Shown one piece after another: positions 44,628 through 56,966 of a stretch of DNA of 64,000 bases. Origin of the DNA: Sanghuangporus weigelae (lineage: Eukaryota > Basidiomycota > Agaricomycetes > Hymenochaetales > Hymenochaetaceae); contig CP137327.1 of NCBI GenBank assembly GCA_033182465.1, forward strand, positions 930,001 to 994,000. The letters are read 5' to 3'. The position numbers and the translations under genes are program-made. Under the pieces are notes generated by a model, which was not told where the DNA came from, did not search any database, and was given only the letters and a program-made list of their open reading frames with translations. Numbering within the stretch: position 1 is the stretch's first letter; each line of letters starts with the position of its first letter.

Positions 44628-47119
44628 TCACAACCCATACTCCAGTCCGTACCCGAATCCGATAGAACCGGCACCAGCACCGAGAGTAAGACCGCCATAC
44701 AGCCCTCGCTCGCGATCATACCCGAATCCATATCCGAGCATATCACCAACAATAGCGGAATCGCCATTACTCAAGTTATAATTGTAGCTCCCAAGTATAT
44801 CTTCATCGGCCAGCCCAGAAAGCGCGCTACCACTGTCAAGCGCACAGGCCAAATGGGCTGCTGCCGACGATGCTGATGATGAAGATGTGGGGCGGATGAA
44901 GTCGAGGTCGAGCCGGAAGAGGTCGTCTTCGAGACACGAAGCGCCGCTCGTAGAAGTCGAGCTGGAGATGCAGCTGCTGAAGTAGTCAAAGTCGCTTCCG
45001 ATGACGCTGCTGTTGCTGCTCGTGCCCGTGCTGCTGGTGTTAATGCTGGCATTGGAGCTGGAGCTTGAGTCGGAGCCGGAGACCGCTAGAGCGTATGTGT
45101 CTAACCCGACTTCTGGCTGACCAGGGGCCGAAGCTGACGTGACTGAAGTCGGAGTTACGCCAGATCTGGAGGAGGACGAAGGAGGCGAAGAGGCTTGAGC
45201 TTGCATCGGCGTCTGCGTCTGCATTTCCACCCGACCCTGACTCTGATTCTGCGAGACAATAACCTCCTCCTCATTCGCAGGCTCTCGATGCTGCTGCTGA
45301 GCCTGAAGCTGTAACTGCTGATCCTGCACCCAAAGCGCCGCAATGGCCTCAAACGGCCTCTGCACACTACTCACACCACCACTACTCGCCGACTCGGGCA
45401 CCTCGGGCACAGGCGACAAATTCAGAAGCACTCGCATGTCTATGTCCATTTCGTCCATTTCGTAATGCGTCGTCATTGTTGTGCTGTGCGTAATATTGCT
45501 ATTGTTGCTGCTGCTGTTACTGCTACTATGAGTGTTGCCAGTGTTATCGTCACTCTGTTCGTTATAAGTTTCGTTATTCTGAAATTTGTCGAAAAAAAAT
45601 ACGATAAGTAACGTGTTTTTTCGCTTAATTATAAGATACGGAAGGAAGAGGCACGTACCGTAAATGATCGTTGATTCGCGGCGAATAATGTCGGAGAAAA
45701 TGAGGACGTCGGTCCAGCCGTCGTATTATCCGAATCGCACCGGACGAAATCATGGAAGTAGTCCGATTCCGTGTTCTCAGGAGTCGGGACCGTCACATCT
45801 GACTCAGCCGCGGAAGAGATGGGAGAAGTCACATTTCCGATCGAGGGGGAAGCACGGCACGCGGCCGCAACGAAGTTTGCTCCAGCGCTAAACGGATTAG
45901 AGAAAGCGGGATATTGAGATTGGGACGTCCCGAGTGTTGGAGGTGCGAGGTGTGAATGTTGATGGGGCTGAGGGAACTGTCCGACGACATGCCTGTCAAA
46001 GACCGGAGCCGACGGTGAGCGAGGAATGGGAGGGAGTCCAGTCACCCGCGAGGGACCAGGTTGCATGTTGAAGGTGAGCGTTGGCATGGGAGGGACGCTC
46101 GGCAAAGAAAGACCAGAACCATTGGTCGAGCCTGGAGTCGGTGAACGTGACTCCAGAGCATTGGCAAGAGAAGAGGATGTTGATGCGCTAGATGACAGCG
46201 AGAGCTTTCGAGACTCAGGAGAGGACATCCCGGCCACTGCGCTTGAAGATTGATATATGGCGTTATATTGTCCGTCAACCTCCATAATAGCATTATGAGG
46301 CAAGCCATCATCATTCGTCTCCATCGCTTGCGCCGCCAAAGGCTCTGAGTTCCCGCGTGGAGGACTCAAGCTCGGGCCACGGAAAGGGCTCAGACCAGAT
46401 CTGCCCGGAGGAGGGAGTGGTCCGGTCTTCCTAGCTGAGTTCTGCCGCACTGGCTTGTATCGGTAGTGCGGGTACTTCGCCTCATGCGCCGCCTTCTCCA
46501 ACTTCGCGCGTTCCACGTACGGTTTCTTCTCCTCGTCCGTCATCTTATTCCAGACTGCGCTCGCCTGCTTGGACAATGACTGGGTCGCATCGTCATCATC
46601 ATCTACATCGCTCTTGCTCCCACTCGAGTTCTGCGTCTCGCCATTAGTCCGCTGCGCAACGAACTCGGTACGGAAGAGGATGAAGGAGTTCTTCGGACGG
46701 GGGACGTAGTTCGCGTTCTCCGCGAGCTTGCGTGCGATCTTGCGTTCCGTTGAGGAACGCGGGCGTGAGCCACTCCGACCGGCCGCAGCAGCATTACGAG
46801 AAGATGAGAAGGACGACGAAGACGAGGTTGAAGGACCCGGACCTGGAGCCCCGGACTCTGTCATCGCTGAATTGTTCTGAGGAATGGAAGCGCTCGGGCC
46901 CTGACGCGGCATGAAGGTGAAGTTGTGTATGTCTGGACAAGTGGCGGCCCGCGCGCGCGTAGGCGGAACCTGCCGCCTTGAGGGAGTTGTTGTACTGTTC
47001 GTACCAAAGTTCGAGGGGAGCTCTACTGCTACGGCACCAAGGCTAGCATCGACTTCTCCGTCAAGAGCAGGTTCCCAACCTTGCACTTCTACTTCGTTAG
47101 TGTATCGTATCACGGGCAT
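44628..47119 (-). CDS. HMG-box transcription factor with interrupted box
   Basis: Sequence-specific DNA-binding regulator of the MATA-HMG/SOX-like fungal group. Basidiomycete members include Prf1/PCC1-type mating and development regulators, but which one this is cannot be told. Exons 47119-45659 and 45578-44628 give 803 residues. The box spans about residues 140-223: helix 1 YVPRPKNSFILFRTEFVAQR, then a non-standard loop with DVDDDDD (about 158-180), then SKQASAVWNKMTDEEKKPYV and AAHEAKYPHYRYKP. The rest is Ser/Pro/Gln-rich, with Asn/Ser runs at the start of exon 2, Gln runs, and an aromatic-glycine tail (GYGFGYDRERGLYGG). Low-complexity flanks fit transactivation domains. About 3 kb of gene-free sequence lies upstream. 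Confidence 0.9.
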
Positions 47120-50100
47120 GACTATGATGATCCCGTTATCAGCAAGTTCATTGATGATGATCGAAGACTTGTCCGTTGCTCACCTTTCGTCGTTCAAACA
47201 AAGACGTTATCGAGAGCAGAGACGGTGTCGGCGGAAGAGAAAGAGCCAAGTCGTTAGGGGGCTGCCAGAGTGCGGGTATAGCTGAGATTTATGAAGAATG
47301 TTTTCGTGCGGAAAGGAGAATGATGGAGGCCCAATCGTACTTATAGATGATCGGAAAGGAAGAACAAATAGAACCCAAAGCTTCCAATCTCTCGGCTCCG
47401 TGCTCGCACTCTTCCCCGCCGATCATCCATCATTCAGTGTCTTTCTCCTCATTTGGCATTCGCCTCCTGAGCCTCATAACATCGTCCTGCGAAAGACAGA
47501 AGAATTGAGAACAAATAGTCGGCAATTATAATTCGGAGTGAATTATTATCTCTTCGAAAATCGGTTTAGAATGAATGAAGCTGCAATTGTCCCTCTCGGA
47601 GTTCAGAAGACAGAGGCTTCTTGGGTACGTCTACCCTTTCTTTTTCTTCCCGTGCCATCGGTGAATGGTGTTCCTAGCGCCGCCAAAACACAGGATCAGT
47701 TTGCATTTGGATGTCTATTCACTCTCACTACGAGTCTAATCCCAATTCAGTTTTTACGATTGAGTTACCAGACATACTTACTGTAATCAGTAGAACCTCC
47801 ATTATTGTTTGGAACAATCGGAGGTCAGAGACACAAAAAAGAACGGGCCAGCTGGAGAAATGGTGGCTTGCTTGACGACCGTAGTGCCGTCGTCAACGAC
47901 GACGACGCTGCTGTGCAGCAAGTTGTCTCATCATCTATTCTTGTATGCTATTTTCGTGTCTATCGCTTTCGTCCCTCGCGTGGCGGTACCCATAGATGGT
48001 AATGTCGATCACTTCGGAAATACGCGTGATGTTGAACTTTACTTATCCTCTGGTTATAAAACAATTATTGAACCAAAGAAAAATAAAAAGGAAAGAAAGA
48101 AATATTCTGATGGGTGAGCTTTTCTCTGCTGGGCCCAACCCCCGAGTCGTTCTGATGGAATGAATTGAAGACCGACAGCCCTCATTCTGCCTTCTACTCC
48201 TACATATGAAGGAGAACCAGTCCAACCGAGACACACACTAAATTGGCTTCATAGTACACTGACAGTAATGAGCAATTGTTAGTTGACGATTGGCGAATCA
48301 AATCGAACCGCCGACTCCGTCACGATTTATTCGCGTTTTATTGTTCGCTCTTTCTCCTTGGTCAACTCGCGAGGGGATCATAAAATCCAATCACTGATCA
48401 TCAATCACATCAGTACTTCACTATCAGATGGGTTATCGTCAGCCACGCGAGTCTCTATTTCTACTGAGTAAAAAAGTCAAGAAAGAGTAAAAGTATAATT
48501 GTGTCTGCGTCTGCCAAACCGAAGCCAAGGTAAACTCAGAGTTCAAAGTTGTAACGGAGAGCTGACATCATCCCACTCCCTTATCCCCTCTCATCCCGCA
48601 ATAATTAAGTAAGTACTCGACCCGATCCTTTTTGTCCTGCCGGGCCCTGAGCGCGAAATAGAAACTTCTTTGCGTAACGAAGGGAGAAGCACCTCTGTGG
48701 CTATACATTGTCTGTGATCGACGTTCACCTCGTCGAAAGTTTGAATTGTCCTTTGTGCTTCGTCCTGTGCAGACCCTTATCCCCTGAGTACTCCGCCGAC
48801 GGAACGAAAAATTCCCAAAATTACTTGGGAAGGAAGGGGATGGCTGCCAAGAGCATCTCTTTGGAGTTGTCTCAGGCAACTCTTTGGTGTGTGTCCTTGC
48901 GCTCAGGTATGCATTTCCGACGACTCAAGTTTAGCGCTGTTTAACATTGGTAGAAACTAGTCCTGTCTTCCATCGAAATTCGATTCGCCCGTCCGTTCTT
49001 TTCTTTTCTTATCCAGTCCATTCGCGGGATATCAAGCCTCAGATGAATGAAATTTATGCATGAATCAATGAATGACGGTATCTTTTCGAAATTTCAATGA
49101 TGATCCACCTAGGGTCAGTCTCCGAGGATTCGGGGTAGACAAGGAAAGTGTGCAATGAATCCAACTTGATCGGGTCGGATGCAGACGTGCATTTGCTTTC
49201 TTTTCTTCTTCTTCATTTGCTCGAAAGAGGTTTAGATCCCCGAGCCGAGTTACATTCTCTTGAGCTAGCTGCCAACTTGCAGGCTTGCTTACTTACTATC
49301 ACAAGGTTTTAGACTCGTCATCGCCTCGGAGAGAACGAGAGCTCTAACTTATTTTCTACCGCTCTTCTAAACACTTATCCTATGGCTTCCTCCAGTGTTC
49401 CATGGAAGAAAGCCCGAGGGATAGTCTACATTTCTTCTTAACCCCGAGAGCCTTTCTCATCTCCTTCTCTAACTTTATTGATCGAGCTGCATATCAGACA
49501 TCAATCACGTATCACGAAAACATCTTAGCTAGCGAGCAAGGAACTCAATGCAAGGGCGGGATAAGAATCGTTGTCAGTATAATGATGCGATGGAACTTTG
49601 CTATCAGCATAGCATCCTCACATTGCTCATTCGCCCACTTGGATCCGTCCTCGAGTCAAGCATTTTCCCGGAGCAGTCTCAAAACTTAATGAGAAGCCAA
49701 TCCGGGCTGGGCGGAGGGAGGACATATAGGTATAGGAGCATGTTGTATGAGCATATGGGTCCGAAGAATGGAGAGAATGAGACAGGCTTTGCATTTTACG
49801 AATCATGGCTGTGCGTTTCCTCCTACGGTACATACTATTGAAATTCAACTCCTTGGAAGAGAATTACAAATACATAAAAAGGAACTGAATACTGTCTAAG
49901 CATTCATCGTCCCTCGGTCGAAGAAAAGCATTTCAATAATTCGTTCCTATCTTATTATTCTTTTTCTTCTATACCTAGGCCATTTAGGACGTATGTAAGT
50001 ATTTACCGCTCCCGCTCTTACTTCATCCCTGGGCTGAGTATGTACGTAGGACCTTCTCCCTTTCTCATCCCTGATCCTCCATTGTTACGGTGCGTATCAG

Positions 50101-50134
50101 CATTTGTTCTTCTTCCCCGCAGTCAATCAATCCT
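47120..50134. other. 3-kb gene-free region upstream of HMG-box gene
   Basis: No open frame here has a recognisable domain or splice-consistent extension, and I see no tRNA-like structure. Pyrimidine-rich tracts (around 49005-49015 and 49195-49215) and AT-rich stretches are scattered through it. It is the longest gap in the window and most likely holds a long promoter or spliced 5' leader of the HMG-box gene. A non-coding transcript cannot be excluded. Confidence 0.5.
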
Positions 50135-52363
50135 TTATCGGACTGTTTGAATTAGACCATATACGAGTCCCTCGAGAAGAGCAGCAACACCCCAAGCTCC
50201 CGGGTCAGGCGGTAAACTGGGATCCTCCTCATCTATCTGCCCGGCGTTGGGATGATGATGGTTACCGACATACGTCGCCCTTCCTAGCCTTGCACGCATC
50301 CCACGCGTGCTCTCGGCGCCTTCACGAGCTTTCTTCGCTGACGATACGAGACTTTCCCCTTTGGCAAGGGCGCTGCAGAAGGGACTCAGCGAGTCGATGA
50401 TGGTACGGTCTCCCGGCCGAGCTGGGGTGTGCGTTGAGAGCGCGCGAAGCGCTGCGAGAGGAGCTTCTCTGATTGAGTTTGAAGTTGAAGTTGAAGAAGA
50501 GAACGCGTTGGAAAGAGCTGTGAAGTATAGGCCGAACACTGTCGAATGTTAATAGAACTATTAGATTCTGGGGGCGAATGAAAGAATAAATGGATTACTT
50601 ACATGCACCGCTCGTCCCACCCATCGAGTTCAGTAAGAGCTCCGAAAGCGCTGTCATCAGCTCTGTAGGCGATAGCCTATCTACGTCGAGCTCGCCTTCG
50701 TCTAAAGCCTCCAAGACAGCTTCACATGATGGATAATTCAGCGAATAAATTTAAGCATACAAGAAAATACGAGAAAGATGAATACCTCGAGCCCCGCTGG
50801 AAAACGTCGCACCGCAATCTCCATCACCGACGATAGTATCGAATCGCATCAAGTCGTTTTCGACTGCAAATACTGCAGCGCAGGCCCCTCGTATGCCAGA
50901 TTTTACACACTTCGAATCTATTTTTAGAGGCCATTGTTCTTTGGATACCCCGCTTTCTTGGGTGAGGTCCGAAGGCTCTTTTGAAAATTTGGTCGAGAAC
51001 GTCTCTAAAAGACTGAGAGAGTCGTGTTCTTCGGATGATCGATCGCGATTCATCACTTGAGTAGGCCAGTGTGAGCGAACGCCTGTCCATGCAGTAGCTT
51101 CTGTCGGTGCGTCGATGAACGAAAGCAGTTCTGAGGTACTGATAGCTTCTGCTGCCTCCGTGTTGACCATTCGAGATATAGAGGCTAGATTCAATAGAGA
51201 AAACGAGAAACCTGGTGCATTGAGAGAGGTCATGTATGAAGATAGAAGGACCCGTGATGGGTAGATGTTCTTCGATTCTGTTCCCGACGGCAATAGTTCC
51301 GTTAACACACTATAGAAGGAGCAGCCTCATGAAACATATGACATACCGAGCTGCGAGACGGCCTCATCGACAGTGGCGCTCATCTCAAGCATCGACATAC
51401 CGCCCAGATTATTCACATACAAGACGACTTCGTCTCTGTTTTGCACGAACTTCCCACCAAAATTAGCATTACCAAGAGCCTTTGCCCTGCGCTCCGAACT
51501 ACTCAAAATTTGTTCAAGCATTTCACCAACTAACTTCTCGGCGCTTCCGACTTGCAGCCTACGCACACCGGGCTCGTTATGCAATCCCAATCCAAGTTCG
51601 CACATCCCATCTTCTATGATCCCTTCTCTCTTTGATGGCATACTTCGCCCAGGAACATGGCAGTGTGCGAGTCCTACGCCAATGCTTGCTAGATTCGCAA
51701 CTACAGCATCGCCAAGCTTCTTTAGATTTGACAGATCAAGGCCGGACTCTGCTGCTGCCCCGAGGATCTTGCAGACGAGGATGTTCCCTGCGAGTCCACG
51801 CGGACCAACAAGAGAAGGTTGGTCGAGTAGCGATACATCGTCTGCTACTACAACAGTCTCCACTTGCACTTGAACGTTTCCTCCCTTCTCAGAACTGCCG
51901 TCCGGATGTAGGGATAAACTAAGCGCGCGTTCCGCTGCGAGACCAAAGTTCAAGCGATCGCCCGTGTAGTTGTTGACTATGAGCAAGACTTTGTTTGTCT
52001 TTTGAGCAGAGAGGGCGAGTTGGATGCATGTGAGGATTTGAGAAGCACTTGGGGAGGCGAATATGTCGCCTGAGACGGAAGCAGCCAGCATTCCGCGCCC
52101 CGTATATCCTGCATGCGCAGGCTCGTGTCCCGCCCCGCCCCCTGAGATCAGTGCAACACGCGCATTGCTTCGCGTTTTGGCGTAGACAGACTTAGTCGGC
52201 GCGTGTCTATCACGACACAATATTCACATTCAATTCAGTTTGCCTTTATAAAGCAGGATGAAAGGATGACGCACAGACGCAAATCCGGATTGAGCGCAAC
52301 AGCTCCCCTTAGAGCCTTCAAAACCAACCCATCAGAGCTTTCGAAGACATGCTTGGTCGACAT
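50135..52363 (-). CDS. DAK1: Dihydroxyacetone kinase
   Basis: Phosphorylates dihydroxyacetone with ATP (EC 2.7.1.29) in glycerol use and DHA detoxification. Five exons (52363-52275, 52206-51347, 51277-50786, 50719-50603, 50538-50135) give 653 residues. The DhaK domain begins MSTKHVFESSDGLVLKALRG and has LISGGGAGHEPAHAGYTGRG, with the substrate-binding His in GLGLHNEPGVRR. SSYMTSLNAPGFSFSLLNL follows. The DhaL ATP-binding domain has IVGDGDCGATFSSGAR, SMGGTSGALFGLYFTAL and SKKAREGAESTRGM-like sequence (GESLVSSAKKAREGAEST). The exon 2/3 junction was placed at GTATGT...GGGAACAG because it restores QLESKNIYPSRV; nearer AG sites break the frame. It is divergent from the amidohydrolase gene. Confidence 0.94.
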
Positions 52364-52851
52364 GGCTGTTCATTCCACACCGACAATATCAATCAATAAT
52401 TAGGATTGTATTTATTGATTGCGTCCATGGACAGATAGGAGAAAATGCGCTACATCGTTCTCGTGACGGCGAAGAAGCTCGAAACTGTGTGTCAGTGGTG
52501 AGGTCGTGTGATGCCCAGTAGCTTCCAAATGCAGTCTTGAATAAATTTAGGTGCGAAATGGATAAATGGTAGAGTAGAGTATACTATGTTTTGCGGCGGG
52601 TCATTGATGGCTGCGCGATGAGAAGACGTCGGAGACGATCGCGACACTGACAAAATACGTAACGTTGACATTTGGTTCGCCCTCAGCTTGAGCTTTCACT
52701 ACCCTTTATATTTGATTCCGAGTACAAATGGTGTCGGAAAAAAATAGAAAATAACGTAGAACATCGGAAAGTAAATGCTTAAAAAAGTGCTAACCGTGGC
52801 GGGAAGAAAGACACGATCGCGTGTTTCCTTCCTTCTTGCACCCGCTCATGC
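52364..52851. promoter_or_regulatory. Shared divergent promoter of DAK1 and amidohydrolase
   Basis: A 488-bp gap between start codons on opposite strands. A TATA-like TTTATATTTG lies near 52705, about 145 bp before the amidohydrolase ATG. No other motif is claimed. Confidence 0.5.
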
Positions 52852-55800
52852 ATGTCGCTTGATCCAACTTCATCTGACGGTCTTCGTCAACGCTCAGCTA
52901 GGTCACGAAACGCAACTGATGCTAATGATATGAAAGAGACTCGAAATACTTCTGCTAGCTCCGAAAATGATGACAAGAAGTTGAAACACCCTCTTCAACC
53001 TGGTTCATCTCCAAGCTCTGGATCCGCTAACCGACGCGCGCCTCTGATACTTGTTCTTCTCTGTGCCTTTGGATTCTATTTGCTTATCCAAGGACGATAC
53101 TCTGGCCTACCGAGGGCATATGTTCTTTGCTCTAAGGAAGGGAACATCTATACCGTCGATCCAAAGGCCCCACGAGCAGAATGCATTGTCGTTCATAATT
53201 CTCGAATAATATCAATCGGGACTATTGGTATGTACATGGTTTGCGGTTATCTGCTTCTGGGATACTAGGATGAGACTTGTGTAGAGGAAACTCGAAAACG
53301 GTTTGGAGACATAGATACTACTGGCCCAGTCTCAAGCTCGATCGCGCCTCAACTAAAAACGTTCAAGAACGGGCTGAAGTTCTATAACATCAAGCCAGGC
53401 CATATCGTTGTCCCAGGTCTAGCCGGTCAGCAAAGAAATAAAGCTGTGACGATTATCAGGATTTTGATCATGAATCAACAACCAGATGCTCATGCTCATC
53501 TTCTGGAGCAAGGATTCATGAGAAACCTGCAGGTAGACAACACGTCTTCAATCTCAGGTAAGTTCTACAAGGTATTATTTGATCCTTTGTTGGCGCCAAT
53601 TTGACGTGGTATTGGATAGAGGTGATTGAGAAGATAAAGGAATATGTGAAGGCTCGTCCCGATGTCCTGAACGATAGAAGCATATGGATTCAAGGAATGG
53701 GTAATATGATGCGTTGTTCAACATCATTTCAATTGAAAATTCACTGTTCTGATCGTCTAGGGTGGGACCAGACAAAATGGTCAACGAAGGAATTTCCAAG
53801 AGCAGTAAGCACCGCAAGTACTGACTCTTAATTTCCGACTGATAATTAATTAGACTGACCTTGATACTGATCCCTTACTACGAGGGCGACCAGTAGTCCT
53901 GCGCCGAATAGACGCTCATGCCACTTGGGCATCAAAGAGAGTGCTTGAAGAAGCGGGAGACCTTCCGGACCATGTCGAAGGTGGAACAATCGTCCGAGAT
54001 GAGTATGGAAATCCTACAGGTACTATCAAGTTTGTGTAATAGGCTGTGGAAACTAATACAGACTTGCTTGGATGTATGAAACAGGCATTTTCGTAGACAA
54101 CGCAATGTCTCTCATTAAACCACCGGCATGGACGGAAAAGCAGATGCTCGAGTTTTACTATACAGCAGTCAAAGAGGCTTTGTCCTACGGTCTCACTTCC
54201 ATACACGACGCAGGGTCGACAACGCAGTATATCAACTTCTTCAAAAAGTGTGTGAGAGTCGTAAAAGTTTTCCTGCGCTAGTGAATCTGCCGCTGATGTC
54301 GCTTGATTTTATTCTTTGTTTCCTCTCTTCCATGCCTTCAGGGTAGCAGATGCAGGCAAACTTCCCGTGAGCTTTTTCTAGCCGCTTATCAATGTTATGA
54401 ATTTCTCATGGTCTGCTTCACTGCGATGTTGTCGCTTAGCTGAGACTTTACTTGATGCGCTACGTTGATCCTGAAGAGTTTCGAGGAGAGGATCTTGAGC
54501 GCTTTGTGAATTATGGTCCTGCAGGAAGACTCACTCTGCGAAGCGTAAAGTTGGTAAGCGACGGTAAGCAGTTTTGAGTCAGACTACCTTTGCGGAACTT
54601 TCTCTAATGCACGAAACAGGAGCGCTAGGATCGTGGGGTGCTGCGATGATTGAACCATACACGGATAAACCTGACGAGCGAGGAACATTGCTCACTTCGC
54701 CTGAGGTGCTTTCTAAGCTCGTCAGCAAGTTCTGGGATGATGGGTTTCAAGTAGTACGTAGTCGCTCTCTTCAATCCATCTCCCTGCGCCACAAGCTTCA
54801 GAGTAAAAAAGCTGATAAGTCCGGCATTATCCCTATTTTCTACTAGAATGTGCATTGCATCGGCGATAAAGCCAACAACGTCGTGCTAGACATCTTTGAA
54901 GAAAAGCTTCGGAACGCAAGCGCCGAGGAACACAGACCTCGGATTGAACACGCCCAGATTATGACGCCGCCGGATCTCGAGCGCACTGCAAGGCTCGGAG
55001 GTAAGTCTAAAGTCAATTCTCATCCATTTCCGAACTCTTCTTTCTGTTATCTCTCTGCTCGAGTCACAACTCGAGGGGCCGTCAAAGTCCGACTCGGAGG
55101 ACCTTCTGTGTATCCCCTTTGCGTGACTTCCTGCTTTCTCAACATTGCTTGATCGCGGTGATTTTTGCAGTGATCGCTAGTGTTCAGCCGACTCATGCGT
55201 TAGTGTTTTTCTCTTGTCTGTTCGCACGCCTCCGTACGATGAGACGTGTTGCAATTTGATTTCTCACTGCGTGCAAAACCTGTATAGGACAAGCGATATG
55301 TGGTATGCTGAGACGCGCTTGGTGAGTAGTCATCCCTTGATCGTCGCGACTTGTGAAATATACCGTTCAATACGAAAAATGCATTTCATTACTTTCGTGC
55401 TTCACCATGTACGAACGAAACTGTTTCGCTGTCCGCTAACGCCTGCGTTTGTCTTCATCGGTATACAGGGCCCGGAGCGGATCAAATCCGCGTATGCCTA
55501 CAAGACGCTACTAGAGTAAGCAGCCAGAATTTTCTATTTCAAATTCACAGCCCATCATCTCCCTCTCTTTCTGCTGCACAGCCACACCGGTTTGTGCTCC
55601 GAATCGAAGTCATCGAAAAATCGTATTCGACTCGGACATTCGTTCCTTTTTCCCTTCTTTTGAGTCATCTCCGATTGTACAGAAGGATTAATGATGATTT
55701 CTTTCTTGTTCAACTTCCCAATTGCAGGCGTTCTCCGCGGCACGTTCTGCCACTCGGATCCGATTTCCCCGTCGAAGGCGTCAATCCGATGCTCGGGTTT

Positions 55801-56432
55801 TACGCTGCTGCGACTCGCTTGTCGGAGAGTGGGGATTCCCCGCACGGAACGGAGGGATGGTGAGTACAAGAATTTCACTTTTTTTCCGATAGATCTGGTG
55901 CTTTGGAGATCCGATCAGAATTTGATCGCACGGCGGGGGCGGCGCGCACTGCGTGCATAATTGTTCAATGTCGACGTCGTGCACTGTCTTCCCCCGAAGA
56001 CTAACGCCGTGTGCATATATGCAGGTGATGTGGACAGTGGAGCCCTCAGAATCTTAGCTGATTGCTGATTGGAAATCCACTGATGCTGATGGGGTGGCAT
56101 AGGTGGCGTATATACAACTCTATTTTCTGTTTTTAGCATTATCGTTTCTGATGGCATGGCCTCAACTTTCTATTTACACCTGCACCGCACTTCTAACCAG
56201 GTTCCCCAACCAACGACTAACGCGTGAAGAAACACTGAAGGGCATGACACTGGACGCAGCATACGCATCATTCAACGAGCACGAGCTCGGTTCGCTCACA
56301 CCCGGGAAACGCGCTGATTTCGTCGTGCTCGACACGGATATCATGTCCGTCGTCCCTGCATCGCGAATCCTTCAGGCGAAGGTCATGGCGACCGTGGTGG
56401 ATGGGAGACCAGTCTACGGGAGATTCCATTGA
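52852..56432 (+). CDS. Membrane-anchored amidohydrolase, YtcJ/amidohydrolase-3 type
   Basis: Metal-dependent hydrolase of unknown substrate; YtcJ-like members act on exocyclic amides and esters. A ~60-residue polar N-terminus is followed by one hydrophobic helix (RRAPLILVLLCAFGFYLLIQ), suggesting a type II single-pass protein. The TIM-barrel enzyme follows: VPGLADAHAHLLEQGF (HxH metal site), WIQGMGWDQTKW, LRRIDAHATWASKRVLE, LTSIHDAGSTTQYI, LKLVSDGALGSWGAA-like sequence, VHCIGDKANNVVLDIF, RIEHAQIMTPPDLER, LGSDFPVEGVNPMLG and a C-terminal GSLTPGKRADFVVLDTD. Many introns of varied size; boundaries approximate. In the stretch 55150-56200 only short exons are evident. Orientation and family are firm. 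Confidence 0.87.
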
Positions 56433-56966
56433 CGAAGAATTATTTGATGGTGGCGGTTTGCCTTACCTTTCAGGTACTGTATAATATATACACGCCTTTG
56501 TCGGATGACCTTCATGTAAACTGGGGCGTCCTGGGTATGTGCAATAGCAGGCAGACTTTGAATGTATACTGTAGATGCCTATGAGGTACATGGTATGCGT
56601 GGTGAGGGGGTAATACAAATGTGGGGTAAGTGTGCGTACGTAGTTCCAGAGAAAAAGCTCAGCAGATAATAATTATCGTACGATGACGAATAAGATAGTA
56701 GTAGGCCGTAGTTGAAGTAAAAGACAAGGAGAAAAAGAAGAGAAAGAATATGACTATGTTGGAGAGAAAATGAAATAAAAAATGTCATAAGGTGTTCATG
56801 AAATAGAAGCATGAAAGGAGAAAAAGGAACACCGGAACATAAGGACATAAGAACCAGCTGATGAGCCACATAAGATGAACAAACGAATAAAGTATTATGA
56901 CATAAACCGCGAAATGAACAAGGAGAAAGAAAAAAAAAGAAAGAAAGAAATGGGAAGAAAGGAAAA
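56433..56966. other. Convergent intergenic region
   Basis: These are the 3' flanks of the amidohydrolase and phosphatase genes. The stretch 56640-56960 is strongly A/G-rich on the plus strand, including GAAAGAAAGAAA. No gene is seen. Confidence 0.5.

Noticed and set aside
48280-48320. TTCGA-like sequence suggesting a tRNA T-loop
   Set aside because: No matching acceptor stem, D-arm or anticodon arm could be found around it.
49402-49841. Short open frames in the 3-kb gap before DAK1
   Set aside because: Two overlapping frames of similar size with no motif; nothing separates them from chance.
50786-51347. Apparent frameshift or ultra-short intron between DhaK exons 2 and 3
   Set aside because: Using the acceptor GGGAACAG at 51278 gives a normal 69-nt intron and restores QLESKNIYPSRV, so no anomaly remains.
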